A stretch of DNA of 64,000 nt from Hymenobacter ginkgonis (lineage in GTDB: Bacteria; Bacteroidota; Bacteroidia; Cytophagales; Hymenobacteraceae). Each line of letters begins with the position of its first letter. The stretch's first letter is position 1. A program made the translations under genes and the position numbers. Shown here one piece after another: positions 1-7,137 of the stretch. Under the pieces are notes generated by a model. The model was not told the DNA's origin. It saw only the letters and a list, made by a program, of their open reading frames with translations, and searched no databases. The stretch lies in NCBI RefSeq assembly GCF_009755225.1, contig NZ_WQKZ01000010.1, forward strand, positions 30,173-94,172, read 5' to 3'.

Positions 1-452
1 CACCCTACCTGCTCGATAGCTACACCGCGTTGCAAAACCAGCAGCAAGTGGCACTGGCTTTTTCCCTACCCCTGCTGGACTGGGGCAAGCGCCGGGCCAT
101 CGTGCGCACTGCCGAGCTGGCCCGCGACCAAACCCAGGCCGCCGTGAGCCAGGAGGTGCGCAGCTTTGAGCAAACGGTGCTCACCCAGGCTGGGCAGGTG
201 CCTGCGCTGGCTGGGCAGGTGCGCCTGGCCGCTCGCGCCGACACCCTAGCCCAGCGCCGCTACGCCATCACCCGCGCTACCTACGAGGCCGGCCGGCTCA
301 GCCTCACCGACCTCACGCTGGCTTCGGCGGCCAAAGACTTGGCGCGGCGCAGCTACATCCTGGCGCTGCGGGCGGGCTGGGTGGGCTACTACCGCCTGCG
401 CGGCTTGACTTTATTTGATTTTGAAACCCAGCAGCCGCTAGCGGCCGAGTAG
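1..452 (+). CDS. TolC-like outer membrane efflux protein, C-terminal part (5' end outside window)
   Basis: The frame is open from the first bases of the window (codons from position 3) and stops with TAG at 450-452, so only about the last 150 residues are present. The visible sequence is a long amphipathic helical region, with Ala/Gln/Arg-rich heptads such as AELARDQTQAAVSQEV, followed by YEAGRLSLTDL. That last element is typical of the second repeat of TolC/OEP family proteins, where G-x-x-S/T-x-x-D/E ends a long periplasmic helix. These proteins form the outer membrane and periplasmic tunnel of tripartite efflux pumps. An ABC ATPase gene begins 30 bases downstream and two FtsX-type permeases follow, so this is probably the outer membrane part of a MacAB-like exporter. 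The periplasmic adaptor would lie upstream of the window, which is inference. Confidence 0.85.
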   Translation, partial: PYLLDSYTALQNQQQVALAFSLPLLDWGKRRAIVRTAELARDQTQAAVSQEVRSFEQTVLTQAGQVPALAGQVRLAARADTLAQRRYAITRATYEAGRLSLTDLTLASAAKDLARRSYILALRAGWVGYYRLRGLTLFDFETQQPLAAE

Positions 453-481
453 CCAGTTCACTTTTACTTCTTTCTCTTCCC

Positions 482-1222
482 ATGGCAACTACCCCTCCTT
501 CGCCCACTGCGCAGCCGCGCAGCTTTTCCCAGGCCGCTAGCTCCGCAGTGCCCGTCATTCAGCTGCGCAACATCGAAAAAATCTACCAAACCAAAACCAT
601 CGAAACCGTGGCTCTCAGCCAGGTCAACCTCAGCATTGGCCGGGGCGAGTTTGTGTCGGTGATGGGGCCCAGCGGCTGCGGCAAATCGACGTTGCTCAGC
701 CTCATGGGCTTGCTCGACGAACCCAGCGGCGGCACCATCGAGATTGACGGCCGGCCCGTCGCCTCGTATTCTGACAAGGGGCTGGCGGGGCTGCGTAACC
801 ACAAGATTGGCTTCGTTTTCCAGAGCTACCACCTCATCAATGACCTCTCGGTGCTCGACAATGTGGAGCTGCCCTTGCTCTACCGGAAGGGGGTAGGCAA
901 CACCGAGCGCCGCCGCCGGGCGCTGGCCGCGCTCGACAAAGTGGGCCTCAACGCGCGCACGGGGCACTTTCCGGCGCAGCTTTCGGGGGGGCAGCGGCAG
1001 CGCGTAGCCATTGCCCGCGCCCTGGCCGGCGACCCCGAAATTATTTTGGCCGACGAGCCCACCGGCAACCTCGACTCGGTGATGGGCGAGGAAATAATGG
1101 ACCTGCTGCTGGGCCTGAACCGCGACCAGGGCACGACCCTCGTGATGGTGACCCACGACGAGCAGCAGGCGCTGAAAACGCAACGACTCATCCGGTTTTT
1201 CGACGGCCGCCAGGTGGCCTAG
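482..1222 (+). CDS. ABC transporter ATP-binding protein, MacB/LolD type
   Basis: The 246-residue protein has every ABC ATPase motif. Walker A is GPSGCGKST at residues 62-70, the signature is LSGGQRQR near residue 165, Walker B and the catalytic Glu are in IILADEPTGNLD, and the switch His is in VMVTHDE. The first 25 residues are a Ser/Ala/Pro-rich extension not usual for the family. It should hydrolyse ATP to drive the mechanotransmission class of exporter whose permeases lie directly downstream (1361-3813). ATG at 482 follows a pyrimidine-rich leader and lies 30 bases after the TolC-like gene, so the genes are probably co-transcribed. The substrate cannot be read from the sequence: lipoproteins, peptides and drugs are all handled by this family. 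Confidence 0.95.
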   Translation: MATTPPSPTAQPRSFSQAASSAVPVIQLRNIEKIYQTKTIETVALSQVNLSIGRGEFVSVMGPSGCGKSTLLSLMGLLDEPSGGTIEIDGRPVASYSDKGLAGLRNHKIGFVFQSYHLINDLSVLDNVELPLLYRKGVGNTERRRRALAALDKVGLNARTGHFPAQLSGGQRQRVAIARALAGDPEIILADEPTGNLDSVMGEEIMDLLLGLNRDQGTTLVMVTHDEQQALKTQRLIRFFDGRQVA

Positions 1223-1248
1223 CTCCTACCGGAACGCACCAAAAGCAC

Positions 1249-1336
1249 GTCATGCTGAGCTTGTCGAAGCATCTCCACCACGTCGTTGAACAGCGTAAAA
1301 GAAGCGGTAGAGATGCTTCGGCAAGCTCAGCATGAC
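1249..1336. repeat. Imperfect palindrome, 30-bp arms, dispersed REP-like element
   Basis: The left arm (1249-1278) and right arm (1307-1336) are inverted copies matching at 28 of 30 bases, with a 28-base spacer. The core GAAGCATCTC also occurs in a second, more degraded palindrome at 46460-46526, so this is probably a dispersed intergenic element. It sits inside the exporter operon between the ATPase and the first permease and could form a strong RNA hairpin. The reading frame of the next gene can be extended into it, but the resulting residues are unrelated to permeases. Confidence 0.8.
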
Positions 1337-1360
1337 AAACGACTTTTTACTATAAAAATC

Positions 1361-2614
1361 ATGCTTCTTTCCTACTTAAAAATCGCCTGGAAGGTCTTGC
1401 TGCGGCGCAAGTTCTTCACCGCCATCAGCCTATTTGGCATCAGTTTCACGCTGATGATTTTGCTAGTGGTGTATTCGTTTGTGGATTACACCGTGGGCCC
1501 GCACCGGCCCGAGCTGCGCACCGACCGGCTGCTGTTTGCCACGCGCATGCGCCTGCGCTACAAGGCCGGTGGGCAAAACAACTGGAGCATGGGCTACCGC
1601 TTTGTAGACCAAGGCGTGCGCCAGCTGCGCACGCCCGAGCTGGTATCGGTGAGCGAGTCTAACACCAACACCGCCGTGGCTTACGCGGGCCAGCAAACGC
1701 TCAAGCTCGACCAGCGCCGCACCGACGCCGAGTTTTGGCGGGTGCTCGACTTCGACTTTGTGGCCGGCCGACCCTTCAACCAGCGCGAAGTGCGCGATGC
1801 GGCCCACGTGGCCGTCCTCAACGCCACCACTAGCCGGCGCTACTTCGGCCCCGATGCCAATGCGGTGGGCCGCACCATCGAGGTCGATGCCGTGCGCTAC
1901 CAAGTGGTGGGGGTAGTGCGCGACGTGCCCATCCTGCGCCTGCAATCCTACGCCGACGTGTGGGTGCCCATTACCACCACCACCGACGACCTGCTGAAGT
2001 CGGATTTACAAGGGCCTTACCAAGCCATCATCTTGGCCCACAGCCCGGCCGATGTGCCCCGGGTGCAGGCCGAGTACAAGCAGCTAATGGCCCGCCAGCC
2101 GGTGCCCGACCCCAAGACTTTTTCCCGGATAGAATCGTACGCGCTGCCGCTGCTGGCCGACCTCACGGCGCGCCACAGCGGCGACGAGCCGCGCACGGGC
2201 GTCGGCAACACCTACGTGCAGCTGCTGCTGGGGCTAGCCCTGCTGTTTATGCTGCTGCCCGCCCTCAACCTGGTCAACATCAACGTGAGCCGCACCCTGG
2301 AGCGCTCGGGCGAGATTGGGGTGCGTAAGGCTTTTGGAGCCACGGCCGGGCGGCTGGCCGGCCAGTTCTTGCTCGAAAACGTGTTTCTAACGCTGCTGGG
2401 CGGCGTGCTGGGGCTGGCCCTGGCGGCGGGCGTGCTGGCGCTGCTCAATAGCAGCCATTTCATTCCGTACTCCGAGTTTGCCCTCAACGGGCGGGTGTTT
2501 GCAATGGCGCTGGGGTTAGTGCTGGTTTTTGGGGTGCTGTCGGGTGCGTACCCGGCTTACAAATTATCGCGGTTACAAGCTGTAAAAGCCTTAAAAGGAG
2601 ACCTTGCCGTATGA
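1361..2614 (+). CDS. ABC transporter permease, MacB/FtsX family
   Basis: This 417-residue inner membrane protein has the MacB/FtsX layout. There is one membrane segment near the N-terminus (about residues 15-40), a large periplasmic domain, and three membrane segments in the last 130 residues. The family motif is seen around SGEIGVRKAFGATAGRL, in the cytoplasmic loop that contacts the ATPase. I chose ATG at 1361 because an upstream GTG at 1286 would add 25 residues encoded by the palindromic repeat, while MLLSYLKIAWKVLLRRKFF is a typical N-terminus. Its TGA overlaps the ATG of the next permease (ATGA), so the two are translationally coupled and probably form a heterodimer. Confidence 0.92.
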   Translation: MLLSYLKIAWKVLLRRKFFTAISLFGISFTLMILLVVYSFVDYTVGPHRPELRTDRLLFATRMRLRYKAGGQNNWSMGYRFVDQGVRQLRTPELVSVSESNTNTAVAYAGQQTLKLDQRRTDAEFWRVLDFDFVAGRPFNQREVRDAAHVAVLNATTSRRYFGPDANAVGRTIEVDAVRYQVVGVVRDVPILRLQSYADVWVPITTTTDDLLKSDLQGPYQAIILAHSPADVPRVQAEYKQLMARQPVPDPKTFSRIESYALPLLADLTARHSGDEPRTGVGNTYVQLLLGLALLFMLLPALNLVNINVSRTLERSGEIGVRKAFGATAGRLAGQFLLENVFLTLLGGVLGLALAAGVLALLNSSHFIPYSEFALNGRVFAMALGLVLVFGVLSGAYPAYKLSRLQAVKALKGDLAV

Positions 2615-3813
2615 TACGCCACTTATTTACCCTGATGTGGAACCGCAAGCGCGCCAACAGCTTGCTGATGCTGGAAGTGCTACTGGCCTTCGTGGTGCTC
2701 TTTGCCGTGAGCAGCCTGGGCGTGAGTTTGTGGGGCAACTACCGTACCCCGCTGGGCTTCGCCTACCAGCAAGTGTGGGCCATCGACATTAGCACGCCCG
2801 GCCTGGCGGGCCGCGCGCCGCGCACGGAAGCCTTGCAGCGCATCGGCCAGCACTTGCGCGCCACGCCGGGCGTGCTGTGCGTGACGCGCCACGCCGGCAA
2901 CACGCCCTTTGCCAATGCCAATAATACCGGCGACGTCTCGACCGGCACGGGCCCCGACCGGCGCGTGGTCGAGCCCGTGAACTACCTCGATACCGGCCCC
3001 GAACTGCGCGAATTGTTGGGCCTGCACATGCAGGAGGGCCGCTGGTTCGACCGCCGCGACGAAGCCGCCAACTACCGCCCCGTCGTGATTACAACCGACC
3101 TGCGCGACGCGCTGTTTGCACCCGGCCAGTCGCCGCTGGGCCAAACTATCCAAGGCCCCAAGGACTGGCACGAAACCTGGCGCGTGGTGGGCGTAAGCGG
3201 CCCTTACCGCCCCGATGGCGCCCTGCACGAGCCCGTACCGGGCGTGTTTTTATACGCCAGCGCGCAAGACACCGTGCACGCGCTCAATGGCTTGCTGGTG
3301 CGGGTGGCGCCGGGGGCAGGCGCGGTGCTGGAAAAGAAAATCACCGACGATATCCGCACGCTCGGGGCCGGCTGGCGCGGCACCATCAACACCCTGGACG
3401 AGCAGCGTCTCTCGCAGCTCAAGGTTAATTTATCGCTACCCGTCATCTTGGGGGTAGTGTGTTTGTTCTTGATAGTGAACGTGATGCTGGGCCTTTTCGG
3501 CGTGCTGTGGCTCAACATCAACCAGCGGCGGGCCGAGCTGGGCGTGCGCCGGGCGCTGGGCGCCACCGCCGCCGCCGTGAGCCGGCAGGTGCTGGGCGAG
3601 ATACTGGTGCTCACTACGTTTGGGCTGGTGCTGGGGCTGCTCATCGCGGCGCAGTTTCCGCTGCTGGGCGTCTTCAACGTCAAGGCCAGCGTGTACCTCA
3701 CGGCGATGGCCATCGCCGCGGCGGGCCTCTACCTGCTGGCGGCGGGCTGCGCCCTCTACCCCAGCCGGCTGGCGGCGGGCATTCAGCCGGCGGTGGCCCT
3801 GCGCGAGGAGTGA
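2611..3813 (+). CDS. ABC transporter permease, MacB/FtsX family (second subunit)
   Basis: A 400-residue permease starting at the ATGA overlap with the upstream permease. It has an N-terminal membrane segment (about residues 20-42), a periplasmic domain rich in Asp and Arg, and a C-terminal three-helix FtsX domain containing the motif ELGVRRALGATAAAV. The two permeases diverge in the periplasmic part but share topology, which is usual for the paired permeases found in Bacteroidota. Together with the ATPase and the TolC-like protein they form an exporter driven by mechanotransmission. No terminator is evident in the 134 bases before the next gene. Confidence 0.93.
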   Translation: MIRHLFTLMWNRKRANSLLMLEVLLAFVVLFAVSSLGVSLWGNYRTPLGFAYQQVWAIDISTPGLAGRAPRTEALQRIGQHLRATPGVLCVTRHAGNTPFANANNTGDVSTGTGPDRRVVEPVNYLDTGPELRELLGLHMQEGRWFDRRDEAANYRPVVITTDLRDALFAPGQSPLGQTIQGPKDWHETWRVVGVSGPYRPDGALHEPVPGVFLYASAQDTVHALNGLLVRVAPGAGAVLEKKITDDIRTLGAGWRGTINTLDEQRLSQLKVNLSLPVILGVVCLFLIVNVMLGLFGVLWLNINQRRAELGVRRALGATAAAVSRQVLGEILVLTTFGLVLGLLIAAQFPLLGVFNVKASVYLTAMAIAAAGLYLLAAGCALYPSRLAAGIQPAVALREE

Positions 3814-3947
3814 GGGGGTAGGGCGCAGGTTGGTGTAAAGTTCGGGGCGGTTGGGATAATATTTTTGCCCACTAGGGCCGCGGCGGGCACTTTTGCTTCC
3901 GCTCGCCCCAAAAGTGCTGGCGGCTTCCTACCCCCTCCGTTTTCGCT

Positions 3948-4616
3948 ATGCGCCTTTCCCTTACCTGGCATTCGCTTCTGGCTTTCGGGGCGCTCCTGTT
4001 TGCGCTGGGCGAGGCGCACGCGCTGGTGCACACCGGCCTGGGTAGGGCCATGTGCGGCTGCCGGGGCACCCGCGATTTCAACGTCTGGAGCCTGTGCGCG
4101 GCCTGCGAAAAACACCAGTACCGACAATTGGTAGCCACCTATGCGGGGCCTGTTTTTACGTTCGCCGGCATGCGGTGGGGCTACTTTTTGCTCGATGCGC
4201 GCCTGCCCCTAGCGCGCCGGTCATTGGGCTTTGCATTGGTGTTTGCTAACCTGCCTTTTGCCCGCATTTTGGGGGCAGTTTTCCTGGGTGGCAACGACGA
4301 GGTGTACGCCCTGAGCAAGTTTTTGCCCTACCCCTCGGCCTGGGAACTAGGGGCGGCGCTGGTGCTGCTAGCTGCGGTGCCGCCTCTGGGTACTTCTGGC
4401 CTGTTTGCTGCTGCCAGCAGTGCTGGCCTTCACCGTAGTGCTGGGGCGCTGAACTCGCTGCTGGCCAGTGGTTTTCTGACTACTTATGGCGTGTTGGGTT
4501 CGCCCCTGTTGGTTACGTGTCGGACTATTTTTGTGCGTGTTCTCTTGGCTTTAACTTACCGTCAATTATTCACGCTCGGGCAGCCAGCCGGGGCCCCAAC
4601 TCTGAGGCTGGCCTGA
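3948..4616 (+). CDS. Small multi-pass membrane protein of unknown function, possibly frame-disturbed
   Basis: The 222-residue frame has an N-terminal membrane segment containing GEAHALVHTG, then a Cys-rich block (CGCRGTRDFN followed by CAAC), then several hydrophobic helices. The His/Glu and Cys clusters could bind metal, but I do not recognise the family. The C-terminal part is odd. Between about 4384 and 4449 the annotated frame reads as an Ala/Ser-rich hydrophilic stretch, whereas the same bases in the next frame read as a clean membrane helix (LWVLLACLLLPAVLAFTVVL). After that the annotated frame becomes hydrophobic again (LLASGFLTTYGVLGSPLLV). This pattern suggests two compensating indels or assembly errors. 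The start at 3948 follows a pyrimidine-rich leader. Confidence 0.6.
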   Translation: MRLSLTWHSLLAFGALLFALGEAHALVHTGLGRAMCGCRGTRDFNVWSLCAACEKHQYRQLVATYAGPVFTFAGMRWGYFLLDARLPLARRSLGFALVFANLPFARILGAVFLGGNDEVYALSKFLPYPSAWELGAALVLLAAVPPLGTSGLFAAASSAGLHRSAGALNSLLASGFLTTYGVLGSPLLVTCRTIFVRVLLALTYRQLFTLGQPAGAPTLRLA

Positions 4617-4740
4617 GCTAACTGCCGCAGTTTGCTTTTTTCGGCCCGCGTTGTAACGAACCGCCACGTGGGCCGGTAGCCCAGGCAAGTTCACTTCTAT
4701 TTTGACCCGCTTTTCACGCTCCTTTTTTCTCTTTCTTCTC

Positions 4741-5439
4741 ATGAAAAACCTGCTGCTACCCACCCTGCTTTCGCTCGCCGCTTTGGCTCCTGCTTGCGCC
4801 CAAAGCGCCCAAACGCGCACAGTGCCCACTTTCCACGCCATCAGCGTGGGCACGGGCATCGAGCTCGACCTCACTGCCGGCCACAACCAGCGGGTGGAAG
4901 TGAGCGCGGCTACCCCTGAATACCGCGACCGCATCGAAACCAGCGTGAGCGACGGCGTGCTGACGCTGCGCTATAAAAACCCCGACGACCGCTTCAGTCG
5001 CGACCGCACCAACAAGCGCCTGCACGTGGCCGTGACGGCCGACGACCTCACTGCCCTCACGGCCAGCAGCGGCTCGTCGGTACGCACCTCGGGCGATTTT
5101 GACGCCGCCGAGTTTCGGCTCGATGTGTCGTCGGGCGCGGCCGTGAAGGCCGGCCTCGACACCCGCGCCCTCACCGTGCGCCAGAGCAGCGGCAGCACCG
5201 CCGACGTGCGCGGCCGCGCCACCAGCCTCGACATCCAAAGCAGCAGCGGCGCCTCCTTCGATGCCGACAACCTGCTCACCGACCATTGCCGCGCCGAAGC
5301 CAGCAGCGGCAGCTCCATTATTGTGGCCGTGAAAGAAGACCTCGTGGCCCAGGCCAGCAGCGGCGGCAGCATCAGCTACAAGGGCTCGCCGCAGCTCACC
5401 AAGCACACCAGCAGCGGCGGCGGCGTAAGCGGCCACTAA
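4741..5439 (+). CDS. DUF2807 (head GIN domain) exported protein
   Basis: A 232-residue protein with a clear signal peptide (MKNLLLPTLLSLAALAPACA, cleaved near AQS). Next comes VPTFHAISVGTGIELDL and a series of short repeats of the form A-S-S-G-S-S or S-S-G-G. This is the pattern of DUF2807 proteins, which form a right-handed beta-helix and are called putative auto-transporter adhesins, although their role is unproven. They are very common in Bacteroidota and are exported to the periplasm or outer surface. ATG at 4741 is preferred over an upstream start at 4702 because it begins the signal peptide and follows a CT-rich leader. The gene lies between the exporter and its presumed two-component system, so it could be part of the same response; that is inference. 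Confidence 0.85.
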   Translation: MKNLLLPTLLSLAALAPACAQSAQTRTVPTFHAISVGTGIELDLTAGHNQRVEVSAATPEYRDRIETSVSDGVLTLRYKNPDDRFSRDRTNKRLHVAVTADDLTALTASSGSSVRTSGDFDAAEFRLDVSSGAAVKAGLDTRALTVRQSSGSTADVRGRATSLDIQSSSGASFDADNLLTDHCRAEASSGSSIIVAVKEDLVAQASSGGSISYKGSPQLTKHTSSGGGVSGH

Positions 5440-5454
5440 GGCTACGGGTTGATG

Positions 5455-5489
5455 GGGATATTAGCGAATTTCACGGATTTTGTGGACGG
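5455..5489. repeat. Dispersed ATCCGTG-type repeat, copy 1 (inverted relative to copy 2)
   Basis: This 35-base stretch is the reverse complement, with a few changes, of the first part of the copy at 5690-5738. Both contain the string GTCCACAAAATC on one strand and short near-repeats of the form ATCCGTG or ATCCGCT. The two copies point towards each other across about 200 bases of non-coding DNA. Confidence 0.75.
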
Positions 5490-5689
5490 TTAACCTGAGG
5501 GGTAGGGCGCGGGGCTTGCGCTGCGCCCTAGCGGATTTCCCCACAAACTCTTCCCTGAAGCAAAATTGCCGGTGAAAAGTGGTAGATGATTGGCGGCCGA
5601 CAAGCGCAAAAATTTACTCATTTCAAACCTCAATCCGCTACCCCACCACGCAAACCCAAGCTTTGGCTACCTTCGCCCACCAGCTTAAT

Positions 5690-5738
5690 CGTCCACAAAA
5701 TCTGTGATATCCGCTAAAATACCCGTGAATCCGTGGTC
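5690..5738. repeat. Dispersed ATCCGTG-type repeat, copy 2, overlapping a start codon
   Basis: The segment has quasi-periodic units of about 10-12 bases (CTGTGATATCCGC, then ACCCGTGAATCCGTGGTC). Its end overlaps the first two codons, GTG GTC, of the response regulator at 5733. Similar ATCCGTG tandem motifs are known as dispersed repeats in several bacterial groups (general knowledge, not checked here). Together with copy 1 it forms an inverted pair around 5490-5689. Confidence 0.75.
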
Positions 5739-7109
5739 CTGGTAGTCGATGATGACTTGGCCGTGCGCGTGTCGTTGCAGCTGCTGCTCAAGCAAGCCGG
5801 CTACGCTACGCGGGCGGTGGCCGGCCCGGCCGAAGCCCTGGCCGTGGTGCGCGAAGCCGTGCCCCAGCTCGTGCTGCTCGACATGAATTTTTCGGCCGCC
5901 ACTACCGGCGCCGATGGCCTGGCCCTGCTGGCGCAGCTCAAGGCGCTGGCGCCGCAAGTGCCGGTGGTGCTGCTCACGGGGTGGGGTAGCATTGCGCTGG
6001 CAGTGGCGGGCATGAAGGCTGGCGCGGCCGAGTTCGTCACCAAGCCCTGGCAAAACGAGGCGCTGCTCCAAACCATCGCCACCATTTTGCAGCTGCAAAC
6101 ACCCGCCGGCCCTACCCCCCCGGCCGGCCGCCGAGCCCTCGACCAGCAGTTTGCCCTGGGCAATATTGTGGGCGAAGATGCCCGCCTGCTGGCCGTGCTG
6201 CGGCAAGTGGGCCAGGTAGCCGCCACCGATGCCTCGGTGCTGATAGAAGGCGACAGCGGCACCGGCAAGGAGCTTATTGCCGAGGCGCTGCACCACAATA
6301 GCCCGCGCCGCCACCAGCCGTTTGTGAAGGTGAACTTGGGCGGCATCTCGTCTTCGTTGTTTGAGAGCGAGATGTTTGGCCACCGCCGCGGGGCTTTTAC
6401 TGACGCGCGCGCCGACCGGGTGGGCCGCTTCGAGCTAGCCAACGGCGGCACCATTTTCCTGGATGAAATTGGCGAGCTGGAGCTAGCCAGCCAGGTAAAG
6501 CTGCTGCGCGTGCTGCAAGACCGTACCTACGAGGTGCTCGGCGACAGCAAGCCCCGCCGGCTCGATATTCGGGTGGTGGCCGCTACCAATAAAAACCTGG
6601 CTGAGCTAGTGGCCCAAGGCCGCTTCCGCGAAGACCTGTTCTACCGCCTCAACCTCATCACGCTGCGCCTACCCGCCTTGCGCGAGCGCGCCCAGGATAT
6701 TCCGCTGCTGGCCCGCCACTTTGTGGCGCAGCTGCAACGCACGTACCAACGGCCCGGCCTGCGCCTGGGCCCCGCCGCCGCCCACTGGCTGCAAGAGCAG
6801 GCCCTGCCCGGCAACATCCGCGAACTTAAAAACTTGGTGGAGCGCGCCGTGCTCACTACCCCCCACGACGAACTGGAGCCCGCCGATTTTCAGGCCCGCG
6901 AGTTTGGTGTCGTGGTGCCCCCGCCCGCAAGCGCCGCGCTGCCCGCGCCCGGCACCATCACCCTCGAAGCCCTCGAAGAGCAGATGATTCGCCAGAGCGT
7001 GGCCCACTACCAGGGCAACCTCAGCAAGGTGGCCCGGGCGCTGGGCCTCAGCCGCGGCGCGCTGTACCGACGCCTGGACAAGTTTGGGATTCCGTACAGC
7101 GAGGGGTAG
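5733..7109 (+). CDS. NtrC-family response regulator with GAFTDA variant
   Basis: The 458-residue protein has three domains. The receiver covers residues 1-115, with acidic residues DDD at 6-8, phosphoacceptor D50 in LVLLDMNF and Lys in FVTKPW. The sigma-54 AAA+ domain is at about 145-375, with Walker A GDSGTGKE, Walker B in GGTIFLDEIGEL and arginine fingers in RFREDLFYRLN. A Fis-type helix-turn-helix follows at about 425-455. It should activate transcription by the RpoN holoenzyme. The loop that contacts sigma-54 reads GAFTDA (6390-6407), not GAFTGA. The GTG start lies within a dispersed repeat and a TAA in frame lies just upstream, so no longer start exists. The partner histidine kinase starts 28 bases downstream. 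Confidence 0.95.
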   Translation: MVLVVDDDLAVRVSLQLLLKQAGYATRAVAGPAEALAVVREAVPQLVLLDMNFSAATTGADGLALLAQLKALAPQVPVVLLTGWGSIALAVAGMKAGAAEFVTKPWQNEALLQTIATILQLQTPAGPTPPAGRRALDQQFALGNIVGEDARLLAVLRQVGQVAATDASVLIEGDSGTGKELIAEALHHNSPRRHQPFVKVNLGGISSSLFESEMFGHRRGAFTDARADRVGRFELANGGTIFLDEIGELELASQVKLLRVLQDRTYEVLGDSKPRRLDIRVVAATNKNLAELVAQGRFREDLFYRLNLITLRLPALRERAQDIPLLARHFVAQLQRTYQRPGLRLGPAAAHWLQEQALPGNIRELKNLVERAVLTTPHDELEPADFQAREFGVVVPPPASAALPAPGTITLEALEEQMIRQSVAHYQGNLSKVARALGLSRGALYRRLDKFGIPYSEG

Positions 7110-7137
7110 GGCGGGCCGCCAGAACGTACTTGCACCC

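Noticed and set aside
4756..5436. 226-codon minus-strand frame opposite the DUF2807 gene
   Set aside because: It is an Ala/Gly-repeat shadow created by the repeated Ser-Ser-Gly codons of the true gene.
5440..5732. Possible insertion sequence bounded by inverted repeats
   Set aside because: The stretch between the inverted repeats is only about 200 bases, has no transposase frame and no visible target duplication, so only the repeats themselves are reported.
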